Of a stretch of 64,000 nucleotides of DNA, positions 13,801 through 27,245 are shown in pieces; within the stretch, counting starts at the first letter, position 1; every line of letters begins with the position of its first letter. The notes under the pieces were generated by a model. The model did not search any database. It was not told the origin of the DNA and worked only from the letters and a program-made list of their open reading frames with translations. Both the position numbers and the translations under genes were made by a program. This stretch comes from Trichoplax adhaerens (taxonomy: Eukaryota; Placozoa; Uniplacotomia; Trichoplacea; Trichoplacidae), in the NCBI RefSeq assembly GCF_000150275.1, contig NW_002060943.1, forward strand, positions 8,874,701 to 8,938,700, in the 5' to 3' direction.

Positions 13801-15346
13801 TGTTCACCTCATTCTACTCGTAAATTGAGTTTGAAATCGTATGCTCTGCTTTGTATGCTAAATTGGGTAATATATGTAATTTGCTTGTCACTACGAAAAA
13901 AGTTTATTTAAACATGAGAATAGGTTCAAATTGTGCTACATTGAAGCGATCAACACGCTTCGGGCAATCTAGTTACCAATGTATAAATCCTGCATTAACA
14001 AAACAGGAATCCCGTAGTAATCTTTATTTACACTCTTATAGGTCTAATTTAATCTTCTAGGAAAATATAGGATTTGTTTTTCTTCAGGTGTTGGCAATTG
14101 TTTTCTCTGCCAAAGTCATTTTGCTAAGTGAATTATTTAAAATTCGGCTTTGAAATGAGATCATTTTACTCTAATCTCGGTCCAGTGATTAATAACGGCC
14201 GACTACTAGTTTTTATTTAACAATAGATCGAAAGGAATAACTGCTTTGAGAATTGCGCTCAATAAACTCTTAAACTAATGACCCTAAATTTTCACAAATA
14301 ATAATGATCAAAGCAATGATTCGTAAGCTTTGTCTATAAAAATTGTAACAGTATCAGCATTGTAACATAGGATTTTCCTAGACTTGATTTATTTATTTAC
14401 TAATAGGTGAAATTTTTTCGAGATTTGCTTGCCACCATCATCTCTGAGATCTATATTTCCTACTTTTAAACTGTTGAGTACAGCGTGAGCTTCTGTGGAA
14501 TACTTTTCGTTCGAAAGTATATTGTAAGTTAATTCGTAACTATTCTTCTGATTCTTTGTTTTGTTAAAAGTAAGATAACGGATACTCTAATATGATCGGC
14601 AACAATTAATAGATATTGTTTATGCCACTTAATAATTATTGCGAAAGAGAATACTAAGATATGAATCCTGTTCGAGGAATTGATACTCGAACTGTATTAA
14701 TAATTGCGCGATAGTAGAGTGTTTTTAGTACAATTAGAACAATTTTGTTGGTGATGATGAGAAAATTCATCGCTTTGGCAAATGACGACAAGATCAACTT
14801 ACCGTTCGAGAACGTTAATTATACATTAATTAATAATCACTTGTATAAAGGACTACATTACGTTGGTAAGTGATTAGCATTACTATAGTCGGCGAAAACT
14901 TTAGATTGCAATGTTGTGGCTGTGAAACATATGACGACTATTTCAACAAAGACATATGCTGCATTTCATTAACATTGTTTACATGGGTATCATTGCACAT
15001 ATCATTAATAATTTTAGAGAAAAATCTTGAGCACTATTGTCAACGACCATAATTGCAAGCTACAATGTGCAGAGTAATCCCATTATTCTAACTTAAGCGT
15101 TATTTTAATTGGCTACTTTTAATTTACTTTATACAACAATAACTTGGATCGTTATTGGAGGATAACTCTATATTTGTAAATGATCCACTTCGCTTTGTAT
15201 TTTTAAGCTTGGGTCGCTTAAAAATCTGTTTAGCGAGTCACGCGCTCGAAGTAGAAAAAGACCTGCTCAGAAGTAAAGCATTTAGCCTTGCGCTGACATC
15301 CGTACCAAACAGTCTATCAACGTTGACAAATTCTCGTTAGTCAAAA
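10898..15346. other. Intergenic region between APN-A and APN-B
   Basis: About 4.4 kb with no supported gene. Short ORFs on both strands (for example at 11551-11760 and 13851-14060 on +, 11832-12014 and 12980-13183 on -) lack domains, and the 12980-13183 one opens on TTG rather than ATG. A fragment at about 14892-14960 could be read as a tetraspanin-like Cys-Cys-Gly stretch, discussed under findings. The promoter of APN-B should lie near 15.1-15.3 kb. Confidence 0.6.
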
Positions 15347-18300
15347 ATGGGGACGGAAAAAGCTGATCCTGATGTAGAATTTCGTGGTGAGAAGCAGGCA
15401 GTTTCTGGCTTCCACCTATCTAAATTGCAAGTCATATTAATAATTCTTCTATCGATTGGCGTAGTTGTATTTACTGGAATTTTTGCTGGAGTTATCTTGC
15501 CTAGCATCAATGCTGCCCACAGTACAAGCACTCAGGCACCAACTACACAACCACCAGCAGGAACTAATAATCCAACATCGACTTCGAATCAAGGTGGCTC
15601 GACTTCAACGCCACAGTCTGCCACTTCCAAGCCTTATGCTATTCCTTCACCTCAACCAACACAACCTACACCTACTTCTTCTTATGCCGCCGTTAACAAA
15701 CCACGTTTGCCCACCGATATTGTACCTGTTCAATATTGGTTTACATTGGAAATTGATATGACCAATTTGAATTTTTCTGGTGACACTACCATCGAGGTTA
15801 CTGTTAAAAAAGAGACAAATACAATTATTCTTCATGCATCTGGATTGACTATGACTCAAGATCCTCAGGTGACTAATAATCGAAACTATGATGGCTCTAC
15901 CACTTACTACACGATTAGCACCAAGGGAACGTACGCACCCAATCAATATTACTACATGATGATGCAGAACAATTTAACACCAGGAACATATTATTTACGA
16001 TTCCGCCATACTGCTCCATTATCAACCCGCTTGGACGGATTATATAAATATCAGTATACTAGAGCGTCCACCGGAGAAAAAATGTAAGTTTTTATACTGG
16101 ACTGTCTACTGCAATCTCGTCTAAGGTTGCAGCACCTACAGTACTATGTATTTGTATAATATCGAGTTTGCAAAAACTTGTAAGCACTGCTTAAGTGGGA
16201 TTCAGCCCAGCCCGATAGAGGTAGATTTTCTAGTCAATTACCAGAATGAGCAGTTGAAATTAAAATTGTTTGCCCTGTCAATTTCTGACATTGGACTATG
16301 GAAATAGCAACAAAAATGCTCCAGGGTTCGCTTTTATTTTTACTTTTTCCTACAGGTATTACAGAGTACTGTACATGTACCGTAGGCTTGATAGTACTAT
16401 ACACTGTAAAGTACTGTGCATTGTACTACACCGTACCAGTCACCCACTGGGCGTCAGCGTTGGCAAGTCCGTAAACTATGACGATTGCCGCCATGGTTGA
16501 GTCGGTACGGCAGTTCTAGTTTGCCACTAGTCGGTATACTATTCCTACATCTATATCGAGTCCTAGTCTGCGAAAGAAAAATATTTCTAGGAGTACAGTA
16601 TATTAATCTTATTATTATTATTATTATTAAAATGGTATATTGCCAGGGTATCAGCCATCAATGTTGAAAATCAAATGGCAGCTTTAATATTACTGTATCG
16701 TAGAAGTTGTGAGAAATGGAATTATACTTTATATTTTGAGTCAATACATAACGTATAGTACTGTACCGTATACTATTTAACCTGAAGTGGCTATGCAACA
16801 CGCTTTACATTACTGTCCATGTCTTGCCCCAAAATAAGCAAACCACAGCATTTTTATGAATACAAATTGCAAACTCTGAACTAGGAAATGGCATAATTAA
16901 ATGCTGCATTCCCAGTAAAATTTCCGATTGTGCTTGTTACTTTCCGCAAGCAGCATCTATAATAGTACAAATAGGCGTCAAACACTAAGCTATCATACAT
17001 CCACACTATTCCATAGTCATCGAGTCTCAAATACGTGCTACTAAAGATCATTTATTGCGCATGAAAAACAATTCAGTAAGCTAGAAATTTTCCGCAACGC
17101 AAGCTTAGGGAATCGATAGAACGACCGAACTATACTAAAGCTTTGCAGTGCCGTAGTTGTCAGGAAGCGCAGGGCAAGAAACAGTAAAATTATTTCGAAT
17201 CCTTGTTTCAAAAAAGGAGTGAAAAATTTCCATTAATCGAGCAACTGAACGTTTCGTAAAATACGGCGAAAAACGCCCTTACTTCTGTCCAATTTGTCAA
17301 GCAGTATTCAAACAGCCAAGATAAGTACGGTTCAGGATGCGCACGCTACAGTACGTTACGTCGAGGTGTTTACAGAGAACCTGAAAATTATAGTTAGCAT
17401 ATTCAAAGTTTTTACACACGACGGTACAGTATACAGGGCTGTATCTGATTCTTTGTAAAAAAAACAGCTACTGTAATCATCTGCCGTATGTACTAAGGTC
17501 AAATTGATGGCTTAAAATTAGAATAAATTAATAATTAATTAGTGAATAATTTTCACTGTGCCGCAATGTTGATTTTCGATGAAAACGGCTTTGACGCCAT
17601 ACTGAATTGTGGGATATAGTACCGCACTTGAGCAGATCAATTGTCATCAAACAAATCAATATAGCCCATTACTGACTGACATTTAACTGCAGGCAACGCG
17701 ACTCCAAATGCACTAATGCGATAATGAATACGCGCGCCATTGACGTATTGTAGCTTTAGTTTGCTCAAAAATTCATCATTGTACAGTACAGTGTATACAG
17801 TAGTGTAACATTTACTATACTAGTGCACACGATTGCAGCATGGACCGCAAATATTTGCTGCATCACGCCATGCCGAAAAGGCGAAAGCGTAACCGTATTG
17901 CATAGCATACCGTCAATAAGAAATTATGATTTTCGTGCGATGTAGCATGGAGCAGAAGAGGGTCGAAAATAAAACGTACACAGTATGCAATCCATGGATG
18001 CAATCAGTGTTTGAACAGTGTGCATTCTATGAGTTATACTGCATATTTTATCTGTGAAACAAAGTCCAAACCAGCTCAATGCTAGTTTTTCCTTCTGATC
18101 ATTACAAATAATAAAACAACTAACAAGAAATACTACGTGCTAGCACGTATATGTCTGAAATATTATTAGTCCTTCAAAGTTGATCGGTTAAATTACGATA
18201 GGGTTTATTCTTTTTTTTTTGATCGAGTATGCTTTCCAAGAAACCTTAAATTTGGCCAATTTAGGTGCCGTTGCCTAATTGAACGGATGGATAGTATACT

Positions 18301-21300
18301 GTAAGCTCCACATGTACACGAGGCTTGATGCTATAGTAGTTCGAAGGTGCACAATACTCAAACGGCTAATTCTCACTTCAGTCGCTTGTTAGTGAGTTGC
18401 CAACCACCTTAAATTCTTGCGGTGATGATGATACCGCAAGGCACCTTTTGTCGCTTGCAAAATGTAAATATCTGGCATACGGTAGCGTATTTTCGCTATT
18501 GGACCTGAAGACAGATCAAAACAAAAATCTTATGTTTTGCATTCTAACAGGTCGTGCTCATAATATACCTTTACAGTGACTTTACGATTCATTTAAGGTT
18601 AATTATGAATACATTTATTGGCTATATCATCTGTCGTTTACTCGAGAATTAACAGCCATTTCTAGTTCGAACGCGCAATTTACTTCTAGATTTATGATCT
18701 TATGATGTCGATATCATTTTCTAATCATTAATTCAGATTAGAACACTCGTGTCAGCTAACGTCAAGCTGACACCCCAGAGGCAAATCTTCATTTTCACCT
18801 ACTGTAAATAAAGGATAGTACATTGCAAGCAAAATATTATTTAGCTTGAAAAATGAAATAAAAGCGTCTTAAACACATAGTATATTTTAATATCATGGTA
18901 AATGCCATAAATTACAATTAAAAATATTGCAATATGTTTTATAGATGAGCGTACTAAATTAAATTCCAAATAAATTCTATTAAATTAGCAACATTGATTA
19001 GCCGGGTATAAATACTAAAATGGCTGAATTTCGGTTTTATTTAGATGGGGTGTTGGAAGCCAGTGTGAATCATTCGATGCTCGCAGGATTATACCGTGTT
19101 TTGATGAACCAGCATTGAAAGCTAGATTTCAAACTACCCTTATCGTTCCTAGCAATTACACTTCCTCGTTAACTAATATGCTTTTAGTCGGTGAACAACC
19201 ATTGCAAGGAAATAGAGTTCAATTAAGCCATGAAAGTAAGGAAATATTCAAACCGCCGGTTTTATTTGCTGATATATTTCAGCAATAGCGTTCGCAATAC
19301 AGTACATTCCTTTAACTTATCGAATATGTTTATAATATTGCATTGAATTCTTAACAGTTAGTTATACGTAATGGTAGTTAGACTAATGGAAATATAGACA
19401 ACGCCGAAATTCTATTTTATTCTAATCTCTAATTCTTTTATTTAAAACAATTTTAGACACTGTTGTTATGTCATCTTATCTATTGGCATTCAGTATCACT
19501 GACTTTGATCGAGTTGAAAGAGATGTCGGAGGCATTTTGGTAAAATTGGATGCTAACAACATTACGTGAATTATACATTAAATTTTAGATAGCGTATTCT
19601 TATTGCACGATGATAAACAATAAAGAGTCTCTAACTTCATTATTATAACTAAAGATTAATTAATCAACTACAGTATAGGATCTGGGCCCGTAAAGCAATT
19701 AAAAATGACGGTAACTATGCACTTGAAGCTGCCATTAACATCACTACTTATTTTGAAAATTTGCTTGGCGTGAAATATCCGTTGCGTAAGCAAGGTAATG
19801 GTTATCAAATCGGGTTCATAATCCGGTATACTGTAGTGTAACGGGTGTTCAAAATATCTAACATTTAACTTATTTTTTGATTAGATCATGTTTCTGTTCC
19901 TAAATTTGATTCGGGCGCTATGGAAAATTGGGGATTAATCTTATATAGAGAGGAATACTTGTCATATAGTCCATCTTATACCGATGCTAGAGAAAAAGAA
20001 TTTATAGTGGCTATAATTGCTCACGAATTAGCTCACATGGTAAGTGTCTAAATCTTACTTCCTTTTGAATCCACAGTTCTTAGAAATGGTATCTAATGGA
20101 ATTGCTATCGATGATTAATTTAACTTTAAATCCACTTCATTTGTTAATTAAAAATGTCTTTATAAGTTATAATCAGTTTGGATAGCTACTAAATCGTTAT
20201 GATATTCCACAATCGATAAGTAAGAGCTCGGGTAGTGAAAGTATCATGAACTATACTTACTCAAGTACCTAATACTAGAAAAGACCAGCTCTCGCAAATT
20301 TGTTTATTCTAGATGCAAACTATCGTATCTACAGTTATAATATCCAATATATTTATCTTTCTTAATAGTGTATTAGCAAACTAGTTAAACTAAATTTTAA
20401 TTTAGCGACATTAATTGTTACTGTACGTTCTGTTAGCCTATATTTGCCTACTCGTATATGTACGTATCATGTAATGTATATTCTTTATAATTCTCACTTT
20501 AAAATTTTTAAGATACATTCAGTAGTCGATAAAATGACTTTGTCAGTATTAAAACATTCTCTATGTAATGTTTGCTTCAGGCAAATGCTTTCTGAAATTG
20601 TTTTAAACGATCATTTTAATGATGATATGAAACTTATCATATGAAATTTTTTCAGCCTGTTTCTATACAGCAATATCTTGATTATTATCTGAATTGAAAG
20701 CTATCGGGTATTTCATATACCGTGCAATAGCGGAATTATTTTTACTACTATTTTATTATTTAGCTATAATTTTCGCTCGTATGTAGCTAGTTGTGAAAAG
20801 CTGATTATAAGACTTGAGTGAAGTGATACTAAGAACAGATATGAGGTTAGTTTAACTCATTTTTCATTTGTTGTAGTGGTTCGGTAACTGGGTTACTATG
20901 GTTTGGTGGAACGATTTATGGCTAAACGAAGCTTTTGCAAGTTACTTTGAATATATAGGACAGACAAACTTTGCCCCTGAAACCCTCGGCGTAAGAATAA
21001 TTTTATTAATTATAATGAAAATCATTTCTCCTGTATTTAAAGTTATTAGATATATTTTAGTAAATAACCGATAACCTAGGAATTATTTAATTAACGTCAA
21101 GTTGTCTTTTGAAATTTATAGTGGGATTCCTTTGTTGGTTATGACATGAATTCTGCACTCGTTAACGATCAAACTCCAACATCTCATCCAATTAGTCCTC
21201 CAGAACAATACGGTCCTTTCTTCGATAGGATTACTTACCAAAAGGTGAGGATTATCATATCTCTTCTCCCTTCAAGACCAAATATATGAATAGTTATAAT

Positions 21301-24300
21301 TACAAATTATTGTCTACTCCAGACAATTAATTGCGATTGTAATTGTTGTAGGGTGCTACCGTTCTTCGCATGATCGATAACTATCTTGGTCGCCAACCTT
21401 TCCTCGATGGATTAAGGGTATTGTTTTATATATTACAGCATAAATATCCGAGTATACGATATGAAAAAGCAACAATATCTAAAATGTTAATAAATGAAGT
21501 TATTTTTATCGTTCTACAGCATACTTATTTGTAGATTTTAACACTTTCGTAATTAAATAACTAATTTCAATGCTTTAATGTTTTAAAATAGAATTACTTG
21601 GTCAACTTTAACTACTCAAATGCTATTGCATCAAATCTGTTCGACCGTATGACAGAAGTATGTCTAAAGCCTATTAAGAATTGATATAACTATCTTCTAG
21701 TTAACTCTAAGAAATTAAATTCTTTTAAGACATACACACTTTTGAGTGTTCTCTGCACATAATTTTACTTGGTAAAAATGCAATATTAAGATGTGTTTAA
21801 TTTGTAGTTATAATGATTCTTTCGTATTTTTCCCTAAAAGCGATATAACGGTATCAATGTTACTGAACTTATGGGTCCATGGGTATACCAAATGGGCTAT
21901 CCCATTGTTACTGTAACCCAAGATTCTGCCAACAACAGAGGAATGTTATCACAACAACGCTATCTAACCAATAAGGACTTAAATCCAAGTGTAGATCCAT
22001 CAACACAACCATATAGATCACCATACGGGTAACTATTATACGTTACAAATGGTGATATATTTAATTGCCTATCTAAAATTATATTATTAATTTTATGAGT
22101 TGTGTAATAATCTGTGATTTAAATAAGTCGAAAAAATTAATACGATAGCACAAATTCTTAAAAATTAAAGAATTTTTAAACACGCTGCTAACCATTTATT
22201 GATCATACTTTTCTACCTTACCTAGCTATAAATGGAATATTCCGATCACTTGGTTTGTAGGCTCTGCACCTAGTACTATTAACAGAGGGATGTTTAATAG
22301 GACATCACGTAAGTTTTCAACTGGAAAGTACTTCCAAACGAATTGTTCTACGCGACGAAATTAATTAATTTATCTTTCTCAATTTAGAATCTATGACCGT
22401 TTCCTGGCCGCAAAACACTTGGATTAAGATTAATGCAGGAAGTATGGGTTTCTATCGTGTTAACTACCCACAATCTAACTGGGATCAATTAGCTGCTGCT
22501 TTGAATGCAAACCCTAACGTAAGTTAAACTTTAAGCACAGCCTATACAATATCCATTATAGCACTCTTCGCAGTCCTTAACTATAGTGTTTAAACATGTA
22601 TGAAGATTGATTTTACTTATAATAACTCATGTTATACGATATTGATACGCTATATCATGAATAGCAATTTACTAAGAGAGATGCTGCTGGATTAATTTTG
22701 GATTCGATGGCCTTTGCATCGTAAGTCTGTGTGTTATCATGTTGGAAAAGTAGACATAATTCCAACTACCAGTGTAATTTTAAGTAAATTTCTAGTATTT
22801 GAAGATATAAAGTCTTGACATTTTCTCATAATAACTTAAATAATTTTATGATATTATAGGACAGGACGCTTGACATACAGCACTGCATTATCCATCACTA
22901 ATTACTTAGCCAAAGAAAGTGCATATGTACCCTGGTATGTCACATGGGCAGCCTTCTTAGACTATCAACGACGTTTAGCGGCTAGACCCTCGAACCAATA
23001 TTTTAGGGTAAACTTAATGACCTATAATATAATTTGCTTATGAATCGACTCCATGTACAAATTTTTGTTGATAATATTCTGGATCCAACCTTACTTTTTA
23101 TGATTATTCATTCATAACCTAATACCTTCTTAAAACATAGAACTATTACGTAAAAATCTTGAAACCACAAGTAGATGCAATTGGCTTTGTTGGAACTGGA
23201 ACTCATACTGAGAGGTTCGTAGGTGTTCTAAAACTTTCATCGATCTCATAGTCGGTCAGAATACAGTAATTTATCAATTTTCTAGATTTTAAGTGAATTT
23301 AAAGCATCATAGCTTAGAATAAAATTGTGATGATCATCATTATCTACGAAAGCCATTACATAATACTTAGTGATTTATGGGATCTTTAATTATCACCCTC
23401 TTTCAAACAAAATTATAGTTTCGTTGTTACCGCGGTTATAACAGATAATTTTCATTTTCTCTTAGACTACTCCGAGAAATAATCATGGATGCTGCCTGTT
23501 ATCAAGGCTATGAACCATGTGTTCAAAATGCAACGGCTATGTTAAGAAATTACATGAGCAATTCCACCACCAACGCGTTAGTATGGCGTAATATTTATTT
23601 CACCAACATGACTATCCCTTTAATAAAATAATTTTACTCCTATACATTTCTATTACTAGCGAAAATTAAATAACTTTCCTATAAGTAGTAATTAATTTAT
23701 TAATTTATATCAATTTTAGTGTTCCAACTGATCTAAAGGAAGTAGTTTACCGTTATGGTATCATGTATGGTGGTAGTGCTGAATGGGACTTCCTTTGGAG
23801 CCAATATCATTCTTCTATAACCATCCCTGATAGAGACAAAATATTTTACGCTTTGTCTTTTTCAAGAAATCCTGCCAGCATTAGAAAGTAAGCTTGACAA
23901 TATTATAACTTTCTTCCAAGTGTTTAAATATCTTGCAAAAAATATATTAATTTAATCAAAAAGCTGTATGCAGTACCATGTGCTGCCGTTAAGAGTTTCT
24001 CTATAAGTGACTATATACTATATTTTAAACTCTATGCTCTTCGCCGATAGTACATAAAAATATGGTTGCCTATATGAAAGTAAATCTTTGTTGATAATTT
24101 AGCTGTAGTCTAATAAGGCAATCGTTTCGGCATTATAGGTTTTTAAGCTACGCTATGGATCCTACCAAGATCGATAGGGCTGATACCTACTTGGTAATGT
24201 TATACTTGACCAGAAATCCTGTTGCTAGACCCTTCGTCTGGGATTTCTTCGTAGAAAACAAGGCTTGGTTCAAGAATAGGTAACATACGGATCTTAAGAT

Positions 24301-24791
24301 TAATCAAACAATCAGTTGCTTTAAAGTTTCTTAATTTTACTGAAATTTAAATTTAACTTATGCTAAAATCTAGTACATTTTTGAAGGTTTATTGTATTAG
24401 CTAAGTATATTAACTTATTCATCAATTCTAGATATAACAACTTGAGGTATCCCGCCTATTATGCAAGCTTGTACTTTGATGATGATCATAACTATGCTCG
24501 GGTATGATTTGTTTTAAGTTTCTTAATATTCGGTTTAATTTGAGATAAAGATGTTAATATTATTATTAGTGTAATAACGACAAGTTGGATTTTAACTGAC
24601 GAACGAGTCTTAAACAATCTCTCATTTTATTATTTGATTAGGTTGAGAAATTCTTCGCTGATAATCCAGAGAATACTTATTACACGACCAGGGTAGAAAG
24701 AAACACCTTGAACCGTATTAAAGCTAACAAGAATTGGTTAACAAATCATGAAATGCGTTTTACTAAAGCTTGCCGCGATAACAGCATGTAG
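15347..24791 (+). CDS. APN-B: membrane aminopeptidase N-like M1 metallopeptidase, active-site intact (20 exons)
   Basis: Exons: 15347-16083, 19045-19235, 19457-19539, 19674-19794, 19885-20039, 20877-20990, 21122-21244, 21352-21417, 21592-21657, 21841-22028, 22226-22308, 22388-22518, 22665-22720, 22860-23007, 23141-23214, 23466-23576, 23720-23887, 24139-24279, 24432-24501, 24642-24791. All phases join; the product has 991 residues. It is a type II membrane protein (helix about 29-51) with a Thr/Ser/Pro-rich stalk to about 115, then the M1 domains. GAMEN is at 388-392, HELAH at 424-428, the distal zinc ligand Glu447 in NEAFA, and the catalytic Tyr506 before KG. The family removes neutral or basic N-terminal residues from peptides outside the cell; exact specificity cannot be read. 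Exon count and most exon lengths equal those of APN-A, so the two are a tandem duplicate pair. Confidence 0.96.
16084..19044 (+). other. Intron 1 of APN-B (about 3 kb)
   Basis: The longest intron of this gene, GTAAGT to TTTTAG-type ends, phase 2. It contains GTAC-rich patches (about 16360-16440 and 17780-17820), a TTA microsatellite at about 16609-16629, and short ORFs such as 18397-18579 with no recognisable product. It may hold regulatory sequence, but no specific site can be named. Confidence 0.7.
16609..16629. repeat. TTA trinucleotide microsatellite
   Basis: About seven uninterrupted TTA units inside intron 1 of APN-B. It is short and likely polymorphic; no function is suggested. Confidence 0.85.
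20040..20876 (+). other. Intron 5 of APN-B, interrupting the active site
   Basis: An 837-base phase 0 intron falling one codon after the HELAH motif and directly before the Trp-Phe-Gly-Asn stretch. The same intron position is present in all four aminopeptidase genes, so the zinc motif and its distal Glu are always on separate exons. An ORF at 20444-20644 inside it is not supported. Confidence 0.8.
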
Positions 24792-26944
24792 TAGATAAAC
24801 AGCTCAATGAATAATCAAACATACTTTTCGGTTGGATTATTATTTAGATTTACAGGCCGTAATATTTGTTGCGTAATCAATCGTGTTTTACTCATTAACT
24901 GATCATCTTCATTGTAAAAGTTTCTTTTATCTTTTACAATTTGAACGCTTATTTACTATTAGCTATCTTAATTTAGAGATTAATATTTTCGAGGCCTAGT
25001 TTTACTACTTGTTGGCTACTAAGGAATGAGATTTGACTCTATTTAGATAGTTGCTAACCGACCGAAGTTATATTTTCCTCAAAATATGCAACTGCAGTGC
25101 TTTTGATTATTTGTGGATACGATTAAAACAAGAGTAGATTTATGGTTTATAGCTCTGTTGTTGATATAATGTTATCAGATTTAAATTGTTTCATTGGTGC
25201 TAAAGTAGGCTGATTTGTCATAGTATAATAAAGGTTTTAAGTTGTAACCTCACGGAAAAGTTTATCTGCGAGACTAATGCGCAGTTATTAATTATCTGAC
25301 AACAGGCATTATGGAACACGATTTCTTTCAATTTCCAGTAAATTAATGATTCACTCTATCTACTATCTCAGATAGAAGCGCTGAAATTCCCTAACACTTT
25401 TGATAATATCAGTTATCACTACTACACACTTTGTAGCAAAGAGTTTCAATGATGTCAAATTAATAAGTAGTTACGTTTTCCTTATAGCTGACATTCGACA
25501 TGGAATGATTTATTAGTGCTCATGTTAGTAGTTACATTAGCCTGATAGCGTCTTCATATTACTTCACTAAAATTTGAGACATACTCGTAATAAAGAGGAG
25601 GTCAAAGCCGCCGAGGCTTTCTGACTTTAAGAACTTAATAAAACTATAATAGTCTATTCAAGGATAAAAACTTAAATTAACAAAATTCATGAAAGATGCT
25701 TAGTCACTGATATTGTAACTTAAATCTATACATTATTTCCCAAAAATCAAATATATAATCGCAATAGTAATATAATCCTGTACCCAAAATCATTACACAG
25801 CTAAAATAGTTGTAGAGAATAGTACTTAAATTGGTTACATGAATTCTTTTTTGCAAGAATAGAAATTGTTAAACCGCTTCTAGATTATATAAACTAATAG
25901 CCCTTGATATGAGCGACATCATATCTGTCTGACATGTTCGCACTGTCATATTATGCCAGGATGTAAAACGACTATGGAGGTAAGCTTTGTACAGCTAATC
26001 ACTGTCTTCGATCAAATTTTAGCAAAGTGATTCTCAAATTTCTACTGTTTCAACATTTTATATAGTTAGCTAGCGGAAAACGGAGTCGTGGTTTTATTTA
26101 TCAATAAGTTACCGTGTATCTAATAAAACAAGAGGATATAATAATTTCTCAGATGATTTAAAAATTTACAAGTTATCGATTGTCAAGTAACTGTTATGGC
26201 ATAGATATAAAATACAAACTAGGTTCAAGTATTATTTTGTGTTGCATTAAACATGCACTGTAACTTCGCTGGGAATAATTTTATACCGCTTACCTGTACC
26301 TGCATTAAATTATCAAGTAATATAATTAATAATTAACGAAATTCTGGATTACGTTGTTAGATATATTTCGTTAACATTTTGTATATTATACTACTCTGTT
26401 AAGTCAGTTGAAATCGAATCATCCTTAAAATTTTCAAAGCGCAAAGTGTTACATCTCTTCTTGTAAGATTAACTTTAAAAATTCCTTTTTATTTTCTCTT
26501 TATCAGTAGTAATAGTATTTTCATTTATTAGTAAAATATTGATCAATTCTATAAACAAAACCTATTAAGTAATATTATTCATAACAATCAAGCTTTCTTG
26601 CATTGCATTACACCACTAACTAGGCAATCGCTAGATTTCTTTAAGAAAACTAGTACATAAGTAGAGACCGATATCAAAACTATATTAATCTCCAAACCAG
26701 TCCATACCTAATATCGAAATAAAATCTTTAAAATGTTTACATGATAAGAACAGTATAATGATTCTTAGATAATTGCCAAATTTTGCTTGTTAGATGCTTG
26801 AATTAGTCTACAGTATAACAATATATAGTATACGCGTAATTTGCATTAATACGAATTAAAATTAGCATTCCTTTACTGTTAGAAATCAATCTTAACTTCG
26901 AGTGTGATTAAATAATTGAGATCTTGTATAACTGTAAAGTGCAT
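24792..26944. other. Convergent intergenic region between APN-B and the death-domain gene
   Basis: About 2.1 kb separating two genes that point towards each other, so it should hold both 3' UTRs and polyadenylation sites. An AATAAA at 25227-25232 is a possible signal for APN-B, 436 bases past its stop. AT-rich sequence prevents a confident choice for the opposite gene. No exon-like stretch was found. Confidence 0.55.
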
Positions 26945-27245
26945 TCATTTAATCTGTTGTTGTAACTGATTGGCAATATCATGACATCCACATTCTTGTA
27001 AATCCATAATTAATCGGAACGGTATGGCCTTTCGGCCTGATTTCATCAACCACTGATTTAACATAAGACGAACTTTATCATCAACCGCATTTTCCATATG
27101 ATCAGTAACATTTAAATCGAACTTAGATAAACCTAGTCTTTTGGCTAATTCTGTCCATTTATTGCCAATATTTTCCATGACGCACTTGAAAAACGGTGAC
27201 ACGGCTAGTAACGGAACAGTAAATGAAGACAGAAATGAGGAATGA
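26945..27245 (-). other. Death-domain exon
   Basis: The last exon codes for a typical death domain: NKWTELAKRLGL at helix 1-2, an acidic middle, VRLMLNQWL in the helix 4-5 position, and a final short helix, ending LQQQIK and TGA at 26945. Death domains bind other death domains; in ZU5-UPA proteins the UPA can hold the death domain in an inhibited state. The upstream acceptor TTTTAG is favoured over a second acceptor at about 27202 because only the former fits the phase. Confidence 0.85.
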
